Shown here: piece by piece, positions 10,924 to 20,310 of the stretch
How the letters are laid out: each line of letters begins with the position of its first letter
Position numbering within the stretch: the stretch's first letter is position 1
Assembly: GCA_032718475.1 (NCBI GenBank)
Contig: JAUCBJ010008139.1
Location: 1 to 32,346 of the forward strand
Length of the DNA: 32,346 nucleotides
DNA from: Nemertoderma westbladi
Lineage: Eukaryota; Xenacoelomorpha; Nemertodermatida; Nemertodermatidae
Reading direction: 5' to 3'
The notes under the pieces: generated by a model
The model's input: the letters and a program-made list of their open reading frames with translations, nothing else
Told to the model about the DNA's origin: nothing
The model's database searches: none
Translations under genes and position numbers: made by a program

Positions 10924-10935
10924 TTGGGACAGCCA
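10924..10935. repeat. LINE target-site duplication, right copy
   Basis: Second copy of ttgggacagcca. LTR sequence resumes directly after it with agcattaggaag, as in the unbroken 3' LTR. Confidence 0.9.
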
Positions 10936-11204
10936 AGCATTAGGAAGATGGCCGTCTAGACCATTAGGCCGTCAGCAACGCAAGAAAATGATGTCCACAA
11001 CACGCTAGCGCCCACATTAGCTTAGACCGCGCACCCCCTTCGCCCTACGAAATACTCCACCTTTGCCATGCAGCGCCCGATTTCCGAGGAAGGTAAGACT
11101 TTGTTTGACGCCCTTGCCCGACGTAAGACCTATAGATCAGGGTAAGCGTGACGCTGTTCTGGGACGCCGCAAAATTTAGGATCAAATAATTATATTCAGA
11201 CAAA

Positions 11205-11226
11205 CCCCCCCCCCCCCCCCCCCCCC
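11205..11226. repeat. C22 run in 5' LTR
   Basis: 22 C, matched by 25 C at 25415-25439 in the 3' LTR. A second run of 14 C at 11400-11413 is matched by 9 C at 25609-25617. The runs are part of the LTR and differ only in length, as expected of slippage. Confidence 0.9.
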
Positions 11227-11729
11227 TCCCGTCAGTATTGCAAATCCCTGTGTTAACCTGTATACCTCACAGGTGCGAACTATTGCCGTTCGTCAGTACG
11301 CGAGTACACATTAGGTACGGACAGCATATGTTCCATAATTTAGTGATTCGCACCACTGACCGTTTGGTACCGGTTCGCTTTGTAGAATATACATTAGTAC
11401 CCCCCCCCCCCCCTTTTCTGAACCTTAGTTATTTGATCAGGCAAGGAGTATTTCTGCTACTGGCACACCGCTTGGCCTAGGGAGGTTTTATTAATATCCT
11501 ACCGCGCCTTGCCACGTACTGATAGGTATTGCTGCTAACCACCGCGGCAACAAAGTTCTAGAATCAAATTTGTATACCAGATCAGCTAACGTACGGTAGC
11601 GATTAACCCCTATTTCTTATCTTACAACCAGAATCTGGTATTTGTGCCGATCACGGGTGTAGTTACTAACACCGTGGTTGCCCGGGTTGAGTTGTGGATG
11701 GGAAGGAGAGAGCTTTGACGTCATTTGTA

Positions 11730-11851
11730 AGTATAAATTTACTTACCAATATATAAAATTTGTGCTTTATAGTATTACTTAATTATGTTTAGTGTGTTCT
11801 GGTAATCCTAATATGTCCGATTTTTTTATGGATGAAATAAAAGAGAAATAA
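11730..11851. other. Segment present only in the 5' LTR
   Basis: About 120 bp between gtcatttgtaa and ataaagttctac that the 3' LTR lacks. It opens with an inverted repeat, gtaagta and tacttac (11729-11748), and is AT-rich with AATAAA-type words near 11836. It could be a small insertion here or a deletion in the 3' LTR. Confidence 0.75.
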
Positions 11852-12722
11852 TAAAGTTCTACAAAACGCGACTAGCTTATTTTTGTAGCTAGCGCACGGT
11901 ATTGTTTTGGTCAGAGAATTACTAAAACCTAGTAAAATGATATACACCAAAATTGTTTTATTGTAACACACCCACACACACACACGCCCTAAAACATATT
12001 TGCCCTTAGAGTTCTACTAGATAGCGCACTTTAGATTACTTTAGGCAGAATATATATATATCTTACTGTTGGTATTTGTAAATTTAGGATCTGATATTTA
12101 GTTACGGCAAGAAGGAGTATTTATTTCGTTATTAAACTGTTGTTTGTCTGAGCAGCGGTATTGTTACATTAGGCACGACCCTCTTTAGACTGATTTTGTA
12201 CAGGGGGATCAGTATTGTTACGCTAGGTCTGTTAACCCACTAGCTCGTATATAAACCATATAAATCACACCGCGGCAAGTTGCGGTATTTAGGACTGTCA
12301 GCGATAGTTAGGATTCGCTGCGTGGGGATTGTTTTCCCGTGAGTTTGGTCTGTTAATGTAACTGTATATCTGCCTTCACCGGTTAGAGGACAGGTTTCCT
12401 TTTGTCTAGATCGTAGGCATTAGACCCGCTCACGTACATAGAATAGACACTAGGCTCTGCTCCTCGCCAGTAGTCGTTTGTGTATTGTATCTGTTTGTTT
12501 AGATACCCTGGACTGGGATTTGTTGTCAGATACTGTACGAGTGTACGAGCCCGTTTCATTACTAGATCTTACGGTAAGATACATCGTTACTAGGATCTGG
12601 TAAGCGGTATACTACTGGACTTTACGGTTAGAGATATTCTATAGCTTCGTACTAGTAGATTTGTAGGCCGTAGGATAGCCCTTACCGTAGAGGATCTCAA
12701 AGTGAGGTATATTTATTGCTTA

Positions 12723-12746
12723 ATTTGCAAATTGCGATTTGCAAAT
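12723..12746. repeat. Two ATTTGCAAAT palindromes
   Basis: Perfect 10-bp palindromes at 12723-12732 and 12737-12746, four bases apart and 22 bp after the LTR end. Position suggests a role in the leader RNA or as a protein-binding site, but no function is shown. Confidence 0.7.
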
Positions 12747-13451
12747 GGTAAATATATCCCAAAAGTGAGATATATATAAATATATTGTTAGCTATTGTAA
12801 AGTAGGAGATATTTAAAATTTAAAATTAGTAAAATTAGTAATTTTTAGAACGTCCCCTGCTTCAGTAGGCTTTTAGGGTAGCTAGTAGTTTCGTATTTAA
12901 TATTTGACTAGCTAATAGTTAGTTTGTAGCAATTTGTTTTACGCCTTGTGTGTGCGGTGTTACTTTTCGGTACTTGAAAAGGTACAAAGGGTTTAAAGAC
13001 CAAGTTGTATCGGTACCTAGGAAGATTTTTCGTAGAGTAGAAGTAAAACTCTCACCTTCGACTTTTCAGGAATAAAGGACTCATTTCTGGACCGCTTCGA
13101 GGATTAGACCGCTTTTCGCAAGTTTGGGAGACACAAAATTCGTCCGCGACGCCGAAAAACGGAACGACCCACGTCCGGTTTGTATTTGGGAATTTGCACG
13201 ACTGGAAGATCAAAGGAGCGTAAGTTTTACGACTCGTGTCGTTCAAACTTAAAAGTACAGTAGTACTCAAAATTTGTGGGTTTCACTGTCTAATTAGTAG
13301 TATTGTTGGTATTATTTTCCCGTTAGACGTTGCTGTTTTGCCTATTACTTGTACTTGTTGATCTACATTTTGGTAACGTATACCGTTATCTCACTTATTC
13401 GTACAAATTTAGCCAGTAGGCTAGATTATTACATATTTTATTATATACTTT

Positions 13452-13613
13452 GTTAATTTTATTTGTACCGGTTAGGGTATATATATGATAAATATATATA
13501 TCAAGGTAAGTTTGACATTTGGACATTTCGACATTTCGACATTCTGACTTTGTTGATTTATTTGTACCGGTTAGGGTATATATATGCTATATATATACCA
13601 AGGTAAGTTTGAC
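13452..13613. repeat. Leader tandem repeat with AT hairpins and donor-like GTAAGT
   Basis: Two copies of about 62 bp start near 13452 and 13553, each with tttgtaccggttagggtata and ending aaggtaagtttgac. Each contains an AT-rich inverted repeat (second copy: ggtatatata...tatatatacc). AAG|GTAAGT (13503-13511 and 13600-13608) matches the 5' splice-site consensus. Short gacatttnn repeats lie between and after. Confidence 0.75.
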
Positions 13614-13664
13614 TTTTTGACATTTTGACATTTTATTATCCATACTTGATGTATATAATAAGAC

Positions 13665-14102
13665 ATGAGTGACACACCACATTCGACTCGATACCCCCCT
13701 ACCGACTATGACTCGTGTGACCCGGACAGATCGACAGTAGACGAACCGTGAAGGAGAACCCGAGATTCCACCGATGTCACACCGTGTGCATCGCTGGTAC
13801 CCCGAACGGAAATACCGGAAGCCGCAATGCATGGCGACGGCAGGATCAAGGATTTCCTTACAGACCCGCAGACTAGGGCACGGGAACCAGACATGGTAAG
13901 CTTGGCGGGAAGCCAAGAAAATGTCATTAGAAGTATAGGAGGACACATGGCCCAGATTACTCGAAACCTCGGAGAAGGTTTTCGCGTTTTACGCGAGTTA
14001 ACCGCCCCGATGTCGAGATACGAGTTCTACACCTTACAGGTAAGGATAGAAAGTAGGATACATGCCTCCGTAGATAAACTTAAAAAACGTTGGCGACGTT
14101 AG
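13665..14102 (+). pseudogene. BEL/Pao Gag, N-terminal part
   Basis: I place the start at ATG 13665, the first ATG in the frame of the 13827-14102 open stretch. It begins MSDTPHSTRYPPTDYDS. Codon 29 is a TGA (13749-13751), after which the frame stays open to TAG 14100. The content (SLAGSQENVIRSIGGHMAQI, LGEGFRVLREL, then Arg/Lys-rich) looks like the helical N-terminus of a capsid precursor, though no named domain is visible. The reading then moves to another frame near the A6 run at 14082-14087, where the coiled-coil part begins. A one-base change there, or much less likely +1 recoding, explains the join. No separate gene ends here. Confidence 0.65.
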
Positions 14103-15085
14103 TAGAACAGCGTCTGTAATTACTCGACAAAAACAGGAAGTTGCACGCCGACAACAAGTCGTTGAGGAAGAAGCGCAATGGCAGATAGCACAGATCGCCA
14201 TCGAAGGAGAGAAACAGCAAAGAGAGGACGAGGCAAGGATTGCGCAACTCAAAGCGCAAGCAGAATTCGAAGCCTTGGAACTGAGAAGATTGGAGGAAGA
14301 TTTGGCACAAGAAGCTGCAGCCGACGAATTAGCACGAGTTGCGACAGTAAACGCAGCGGAGTTAGCTCGGAAGAAAGCGGCATCCGACGCGCGTGCCAAG
14401 TTGGAAGTGAGACAAATTAACGCACGATTGGCTATACAAGAAGCGGAGTTAGCGGCACAACAACAAGTAGCAGATCGACGCAAAAGGGAGATGCAACTAC
14501 AGTTCGAACTAAATCGTAGATCACGCGAGGCAGCGAACGCGCAAGTGGACCTCGAACTCAACGCGAGAGATAGATCTATAAGATCGCAAGCTGGACACGA
14601 CTTATCTGCCCTGGATCGCATGGAAGCTCGATATCGCGGGATACAGAAACGAATCAAGGAAGGAAGTGTGGGAGCGATAGATCGAGGAGAGGAGTTCGTC
14701 GAGGATTACTGCAAACGTTTTCCACAAGTGATTCCTATGCTCAAACCTACAACTCCGATAAAACAGGTCTTTGTTACGAAACCTAAAGAAATAATACCTG
14801 TGCACTCGGCACAAGGTAACAGGTTTGTTGTGATGGAAATACCACAACCTAGGGCAACTTCATCGCCAATTTTAGCAGGTAATGTAACTAGTCCACCTAC
14901 AGTAAGTCGTAGTCTACTTGTAGGAAGAGAGGAACCTGCGTTTATGACAATTACAAAGGTAAGTAAGCTGTTAGCAGTTAAACCTATGACGTGCTGTGCG
15001 AACCCAGTTATTTATAGACCGACTACGAAACCCGACTGTTTTATTCAACCTTTGACACAATGTTCGACGCGACCTACGACTTTGT

Positions 15086-15105
15086 GGAAGGCTTGCGAGC
15101 CTACC
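15086..15105. repeat. Dispersed hairpin copy 1
   Basis: GGAAGGCTTGCGAGCCTACC, the common form: 5-bp inner stem AGGCT/AGCCT, TGCG loop, one A-A mismatch, 2 outer G-C pairs. Lies in Gag and is read as W-KACEPT, with the unit starting at the second codon base. Confidence 0.9.
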
Positions 15106-15178
15106 GAACAACGGAGGAGGACGGATGTGGGTAGTACCCCCAGGATTGAACAATGTTTAACGAGACCTACGACTTCGT

Positions 15179-15198
15179 GGAAGGCTTGCGAGCCTACC
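15179..15198. repeat. Dispersed hairpin copy 2
   Basis: Identical to copy 1, in the second 93-bp unit of Gag and in the same reading phase (KACEPT). Confidence 0.9.
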
Positions 15199-15504
15199 GA
15201 ACGACGGAGAACCGTGAATTCTAGACCTCAACGTACTCGACAAAAGTTAATACGCCAGACGCGAACCCGCCAACCACCTTATCCGGACGATAGCGATTCA
15301 TCTAGCGACTCGGAGTCGACGGAACGGGAAATATTCTGTACTGGAGCGGCAGCGGCAGCGGATTACAAACGGGAGGAGAGATCGACGAATCCATACATCG
15401 ACAATCCTCCACGAGAAACACCCCAACAGAAACCCACGTTGCAACCAGCGGAAGCGATCAGCACCAACAGACTCGCCGAAATAATGCGACCTGTAATGGA
15501 CTGA

Positions 15505-16101
15505 CTAGCTCAACTTGAAGAACGACTCGAAGCGCAACTGTCGGATCGATCACGAACCAGCGTGGAGTTGGAACAACCTAGACAACATCGACCACCAAGG
15601 AGAGAACAGGAGACTAGACAGACTCCGACCCATCGAGAAGAAGATCCCGTTAATATTTCCTACCGACGAACAACGCGCGGAAGGGAACGACTGGACGACG
15701 CAACCGAACAAGGACGCGGACAGTTAGATTTAGTTAGCGAGATTGCGAAGTTCGCTGCTAGATACGGATTACCGGCACAACAACCGCCGAAGTTCTCTGG
15801 CAACGCGAAACACTGGCGTACACTGGTAGACTACGTAGAGTCCCAGATCACTAAGTGTGCTTTCACCTCGACGGAGAAGTTTAATTACTTGCTCCAAGTC
15901 CTGTCTGGTGAGCCAAAACGATTAGCGGAAACCTTCATTGGTGTTCCAGATGCCTTTGAGTTGGCGTACGACCGTCTATATTCAATTTACGGCGGTAACG
16001 TCGCTATGGCTAAATCCATTATTGAAGACCTCTGCAGAGGAGGCAGTATTTCGAAACCAATCGATCTTCTACAACTCGCGGACGAAATTAAGAATGCTTA
16101 G
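15505..16101 (+). pseudogene. BEL/Pao Gag, DUF1759 part
   Basis: Same frame as the coiled-coil part, after TGA 15502. A further Arg/Gln-rich helix leads into the DUF1759-like region of BEL/Pao and Pao-related Gag: LPAQQPPKFSGNAKHWRTLV, then STEKFNYLLQVLSGEPKRLA, then a YDRLYSIYGG-type helix. It breaks at TAG 16099, and the homologous text (LRSIGQLEYANAP onward) goes on in another frame. The cause looks like a one-base loss near 16098. Function: capsid-type domain of the particle protein. Confidence 0.8.
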
Positions 16102-17279
16102 GGACTTTACGGTCCATTGGACAACTCGAATATGCTAACGCACCGACAGTTCTCATTCGAATAATCGGTCGACTACACCATCGACTACGACGAGAATGGC
16201 GACGCATCGAGTACCAGCGTGAAGAAGCCGGCGGGCTATTGAAACTCACCGACGTCTACCAACTGATTTCGTGGGAGGCCGTAATTGAGTCTCGATCCAA
16301 CTATACTGATCACAATATAGCGGCAGAAGGAATAGCTATTGCTGCGCCGAATCGGACCAAACCATTTCCGACGAACGCTAAGGCCGTGACTTATGCCACC
16401 CCAACTGAAACTTCTAAAGTTCTGACACCTATCGGCACCAAACAGCCACGACAACAGTTGCCGGCAGACTTTGCGGGATGCTCATATTGCGAAAAGAACG
16501 GCAGAAACCATAGCGGACATAAACTTCGTGGATGTTGCGCATTTAGGGAGTTGGGAATTGAAGAGAGGATACTCCAAATTCGATCTTTGGATTCTTGTTG
16601 GAGATGTACGAAGCCAGGACACGTCCGGAAGGATTGCCCGAGTGACGATACATGTCCTCTATGTGGACGTAATCATGACGCGTTACTTCACACGACCAGT
16701 CATACTCCGACCAAACGCTTTCGACGAGAGTATCCAGATAAAGCGGCTAGATGCGACACGCTTTATAAAGAGCGTGCCCCGCGCAAGATTCGTACTTTCT
16801 ACACAGACTGTATGGATCAATTGGGATCATCAGACGAGGATGAGGAGGAAGACGACACATTTTACGTGCATGCGGGGGAGGAACAGCCATCGGTAACACT
16901 CCTCACACAGAACCAATTGAAAGGGTTTAGCGTGATTCCTATAAAGATTACCGGAACCCGAGGGAGCAAGCGTATATACGCTATCTTAGACTCTGCGTCA
17001 TCGCATAGTTACGTCGACGAACAAGTAGCCGACGTAGTTATGGACATGAGTCGAGGTAAGACTGCTCAGTATAATGTAAGCAGCATGCATGGTAAGAGAG
17101 CGATCCCAGTGACGAGAGTAAAACTAACCTTAGACACTCTTCTTTCCAAAGCGGAACATAGCAAGGAGGAGCGCTCATTACTCCCAGTAAGAAATTTCAC
17201 CTTTGCAGCTACGAAGGACTTTAGTAACTTGTTCGGCCCTGTGCCAGAGCAATCACCGGAAGATCATAAGTATTTCTGA
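16102..17279 (+). pseudogene. Gag-Pol: zinc knuckles and aspartic protease
   Basis: Residues are numbered from codon 16239. The DUF1759 tail continues from about 16103. A Cys/His cluster follows (C81, C84, H91, H94, C99), then a classic knuckle CWRCTKPGHVRKDC (C120-x2-C123-x4-H128-x4-C133, near 16596) and another CPLCGRNHD set. These bind the element RNA. An acidic stretch (SSDEDEEEDD) leads to the protease of the A16/DUF1758 type: FSVIPIKITG, then ILDSASSHSYV with the active Asp at D251 (near 16989). The site reads Asp-Ser-Ala, not Asp-Ser/Thr-Gly. TGA 17277 interrupts the protease domain, and the same frame resumes behind it. Confidence 0.85.
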
Positions 17280-17672
17280 CACCTTGGAATACCGGAATGT
17301 CCTGTTAACTATCGCTCAATCGCGATGTTGATTGGGACAGACCAGTTTAACTTACATCAGGTATGGGAGACACGCCCATCTGTTATTACAGCGGGCAACC
17401 CCTACGCATATAGAACTCCCATAGGTTGGTATACTAGAGCACCAGTACGTTCACTAGAGGTAAGTGACCAGGAGGACGACGTTTTGAGTACGTGTAGTTT
17501 ATTGACTAACACGATAGATGATTCTCCTTCACACTCCTGTGGTCCAATTGTACAGACTGCACTATGACAGACTTGCGTCGCTAACGCAGACGCCACCGAT
17601 ACTGACGTAACTGATCTGGACACGACCACACGGACCTCTGACTTACAACTACTTGCAGTAAACCAGGTTGTA
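17280..17672 (+). pseudogene. Pol: protease C-terminal part and linker
   Basis: Same frame as the protease. It reads HLGIPECPVNYRSIAMLIG, the usual second half of the DUF1758 protease (dimer flap and the L-I-G-x-D strand), then RTPIGWYTRAP. A variable acidic/Thr-rich linker follows, with a TGA at 17565-17567. After that stop the frame runs without a break into the reverse transcriptase piece. Confidence 0.75.
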
Positions 17673-17729
17673 TTGACTACTGAAGACCAAAGGGTTGTTG
17701 CTGTGGATGACTCGATGAACGAGGGTTTT

Positions 17730-17749
17730 GGAAGGCTTGCGAGCCTACC
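17730..17749. repeat. Dispersed hairpin copy 3
   Basis: Exact common form, encoding GRLASLP (unit in codon phase 1) before the RT domain. First of three copies spaced exactly 78 bp. Confidence 0.9.
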
Positions 17750-17807
17750 GAAAAATCCGAAGGTCATTGACCCCACCCACCAGGCTTCGACACCGGTCGT
17801 TGATCTT

Positions 17808-17827
17808 GGAAGGCTTGCGAGCCTACC
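17808..17827. repeat. Dispersed hairpin copy 4
   Basis: Exact common form, GRLASLP, second of the 78-bp-spaced set. Confidence 0.9.
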
Positions 17828-17885
17828 GACAGATCAAGAAGTTGTCAAACCGCCGCACGACGATTCGACGCCGACTAGTGACACC

Positions 17886-17905
17886 GGAAGGCTTGCGAGC
17901 CTACC
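17886..17905. repeat. Dispersed hairpin copy 5
   Basis: Exact common form, GRLASLP, third of the 78-bp-spaced set. Confidence 0.9.
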
Positions 17906-18918
17906 AGACACATTGACACTAGCCACCGCAGCGGACGAAGACGTGGACGAGGACCATGGCGCAGTGCAAGCAGCGCTTGACCGACTGCTGACTGAACGGA
18001 CCATTCAATGGTTGGAACAGGACTCAGCAGAACCCGGTAGTTACGAGACCGCTATGTCAGAACAGGAAAAACGGTCATTAAATATTATGAGAGATACCAT
18101 TCGCCAGACCGCGAATGGCCACTACGAGGTTGGCATGTTGTGGCGCAATGGACAACCTAAGCTCGTTAACAACTACCCGCTTGCTTTGAGGCGACTCAAA
18201 TCAATAAGGCAGCGATTGTTGCGTGATGAGACGGCCCATATGCAATACAATGCGCAACTTCAGACGTATCTCCAAAAGGGATACGCCATTAGGATGTTAA
18301 ATCCCGAGGTAACCACAGATCAGACATATTACCTGCCACATCATTTTGTTCGACACCCGGACAAACCTGGCAAGGTGCGTGTAGTCAACGACTGCGCTGC
18401 GCTTTACCAAGGGATGTCTATGAACAGCGAACTGATGGACGGGCCGAATATGAATAATTACCTCATGGGAGTCCTAATGCGTTTTAGACAACGCAAAGTG
18501 GCTTTCACCTGTGACGTAGAGGCCATGTTTCACCAGGTTAAGGCTTTGGAGCGGGACAGGGACAGTTTGAGGTTTCTTTGGTATCCGGACGGAAATTTAG
18601 AACTTCCGCCAGAAACTTACCAAATGCAGGTAAGAGTTTTCGGAGCCAGGGACAGCCCCAACTGCACCATGTACGCCTTAAAGCAGACCGCATTAGACAG
18701 ACAAGACAAATTTGACCCAGAAGTAGTTTGGACAGTGGAACGAGATTTCTACGTGGATGACGGCCTCAAGAGTTGTGACACTCTGGAGTGCGCTACGACC
18801 GTAGCACACCAACTCCAGGATTGTCTCGCTGAGGGCGGATTCCGCCTTACGAAGTTCGCTTCCAACGAACCCGAACTAGTGAACTCATTCGACCCTACTG
18901 GATCGCAGTGGAGGTGAC

Positions 18919-20166
18919 TTGGACTTAGACCTAGAACCTCTACCTACGACCAAAGTATTAGGACTTAGTTGGGACCCTAACACCGACAATTTTAGGGTAC
19001 GTGTAAGGTCCAACGACCAGACTAGACCTCTCACTAAGAGGACTTGCTTATCGACCATGAGTCGATTGTATGACCCATTGTGTTTCATTAGTCCAGTGAT
19101 CCTACATGCTAGGATCATACTCCGCAGCATTTGGCAAGCCGGACTGGAATGGGACGATCCCATCCCAGAAAAGTTAGCTGAGCAATGGAGGGACTGGGAA
19201 GCCCAACTGACGTTCCTACAAGACTATACCATACCAAGGGTATACTTTCCTTTGCAGACCACCTTTCCTGCCGATTTAGAGCTTCACAGCTTTAGTGACG
19301 CTAGCAAGGATGGATTGGGGGTTACTTTATACCTTAGACGACAAGTGACATCGGACAGCTACGAAGTGTCTCTCGTTACTTCAAGGGCTAGAACAATGCC
19401 GTTGAAGTATATGACTGTACCTCGTGGAGAGCTGCAAGCCGGGACGATATCCACCGATATTGTCAGTTTAGTTCAACGCGAGCTGGAGGCTAACTTGAAG
19501 GTCACATATCGGACGGATGCGACATTGGTACTTTGGTACATAAACAACGAAACATTTGAGTTCAAGACTTTCGTAGCCAACAGACGGGCTGAAATATTGG
19601 ACCGGTCGCTCAAACAAGATTGGCGTCACTGTCCAGGGAAGCTGAACCCAGCTGACTTCGCGTCACGGGGGATGCTGCCGATCGACTTTTGTAAACCGGA
19701 CAATAAATCCTTTTGGTTTAGAGGACCCGATTTCCTACAGCGACCATCAGACGAATGGCCACCGTTATTCGACGCGACAACCAATACCATACCAGAGGGT
19801 GCCGAGATAAAAATCGACACAGTTGTCAAATCTAAAGCGAAAGCCAACGCCAAGGTCAAGAGGAAACAAGGACGGACGAAATCTGATGACCTGGACGCTA
19901 GACCTGACATTACGCCAGACGTCTCACCAGAATCTCGACCAGACGCTTGTATGAATCTTTCACCGGATGTTCCGCGGGAGATTTCACCAGACGTTTCGCC
20001 GGATTGTTCACCAGATGACTCGCCAGATTATTCACCAGAAGTGACACCAGATTGTTCTCCGGATTGTTCGCCAGATTGTTTTATGGAACTCTCGACGGAT
20101 TGTCTACCGGACGTTCTCACCAGACTTTCCACCAGACATCTCGACAGACTGTCCACCAGACTTTAG
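18919..20166 (+). pseudogene. Pol: RT connection and RNase H, then Ser-Pro-Asp tract
   Basis: There is no ATG start; this is the continuation of Pol in another frame. It opens with LPTTKVLGLSWDPNTD and PLCFISPVILHARI, the BEL/Pao connection. RNase H follows: HSFSDASKDGLGV (D127), PRGELQAG (E171), YRTDATLVLWYI (D200) and LNPADFASRG (D246), the four acidic metal-binding residues. It would degrade the RNA strand during copying. After about residue 310 the sequence becomes a low-complexity tract of SPD/SPE units from a 12-bp tandem repeat, and the frame ends at TAG 20164. The integrase continues in another frame. Confidence 0.9.
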
Positions 20167-20310
20167 ACCAGACTTTCTGACAGAAGCTACGCTTGACTTT
20201 CTTTGGGACCAACGACAGGACATTTCGCCGGATGTTCCGCGCTATGTCTCACCAGACGTCTCACCAGACTGTTCACCGGACGCTCACCAGACTGTCTACT
20301 AGACCTCCAG
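19890..20310 (+). repeat. 12-bp tandem repeat coding for Ser-Pro-Asp
   Basis: Roughly thirty degenerate units of the type tcaccagattgt/tcaccagacgtt. In one frame they read SPD-x, in another TRLS/HQT-like text. The frame switch between RNase H and integrase falls inside this tract, as expected of unequal slippage. BEL/Pao polyproteins do not usually have such an insert here. Confidence 0.8.

Larger units (their letters stand above)
6571..12701 (+). repeat. 5' LTR, split by LINE
   Basis: LTR sequence occupies 6571-7160 and 10936-12701, about 2356 bp in all. It aligns with the 3' LTR at 24557-26773 over its whole length. By hand count the first 215 bp differ at about six positions. The junction ttgggacagcca/agcattagg is uninterrupted in the 3' LTR, which proves that the LINE entered afterwards. 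The LTR carries a tRNA-like block, CCAAT, heat-shock-like and TATA motifs, and two C runs. Confidence 0.92.
12702..13664 (+). other. Leader between 5' LTR and Gag
   Basis: About 960 bp of AT-rich untranslated sequence. No TGG-starting primer-binding site directly follows the LTR (it reads gtgaggtatattt), so the priming tRNA is not identified. It holds two ATTTGCAAAT palindromes and an AT-rich tandem repeat with splice-donor-like ends. The minus-strand frame 13052-13270 has no recognisable product. Confidence 0.7.
15053..15200 (+). repeat. 93-bp tandem repeat in Gag
   Basis: Two units 93 bp apart share gcgacctacgact-like text, then tggaaggcttgcgagcctac, then cgaacnacgg. Each carries a hairpin copy (15086 and 15179). 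The flanks match less well than the hairpin. Confidence 0.7.
14074..15504 (+). pseudogene. BEL/Pao Gag, coiled-coil middle part
   Basis: This frame is open from 14074, has no ATG near its beginning, and runs to TGA 15502. The first 200 codons are rich in Ala, Glu, Arg and Gln in heptad style (LARKKAASDARAKLE, QLQFELNRRSREA), so a long coiled coil is likely. Then comes FVEDYCKRFPQVIPML and a Pro/Thr-rich stretch with a 31-residue tandem repeat (TRPTT.WKACEPTE, twice). Each repeat unit holds a copy of the dispersed hairpin. An acidic-Ser stretch (DDSDSSSDSES) follows. The same frame continues unbroken beyond TGA 15502, so that stop is a single point lesion. Gag forms the particle in the cytoplasm. 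Confidence 0.75.
17730..17905 (+). repeat. 78-bp (26-residue) repeats before RT
   Basis: Units start at 17730, 17808 and 17886. After GRLASLP the spacers are only loosely alike (x-V-x-x-P, then STP). The hairpin part is identical in all three units while the spacer has diverged. Confidence 0.8.
17673..18917 (+). pseudogene. Pol: BEL/Pao reverse transcriptase
   Basis: Residues are counted from 17673. It opens with three 26-residue repeats, each starting GRLASLP, at 20, 46 and 72. The polymerase begins near 100. Visible family text is WRNGQPKLVNNYPLALRRL, YYLPHHFVRHPDKPGKVRVV (219-238), TCDVEAMFHQV with catalytic D281 and FYVDDGL with catalytic D362 and D363 (near 18750). HHFV and the lack of an early integrase are marks of BEL/Pao. 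It copies the RNA genome into DNA in cytoplasmic particles. The frame ends at TGA 18915, and the homologous text goes on in another frame just before it, so a one-base change lies near 18900-18914. Confidence 0.93.

Noticed and set aside
11238-11480. Short ORFs MQIP... in both LTRs (11238-11480 and 25447-25683)
   Set aside because: They persist only because the LTRs are duplicates. They run through C tracts of different length, which alter the protein, and have no ATG of convincing context.
14036-14280. An intron in Gag, since CAG|GTAAGG occurs at 14036
   Set aside because: No acceptor with a pyrimidine tract lies downstream. Similar CAGGTAAGA at 18627 is plainly coding within RT, so the motif alone is weak.
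14034-14657. Minus-strand 207-codon Ser/Cys/Ala-rich protein
   Set aside because: It is the antisense shadow of the Gag coiled coil; its Ser/Cys/Ala bias mirrors the GCA/GAA-rich plus strand.
16090-16101. Programmed -1 frameshift between Gag and Pol
   Set aside because: No slippery heptamer is present, and the break lies inside a conserved Gag domain, so a one-base lesion is simpler.
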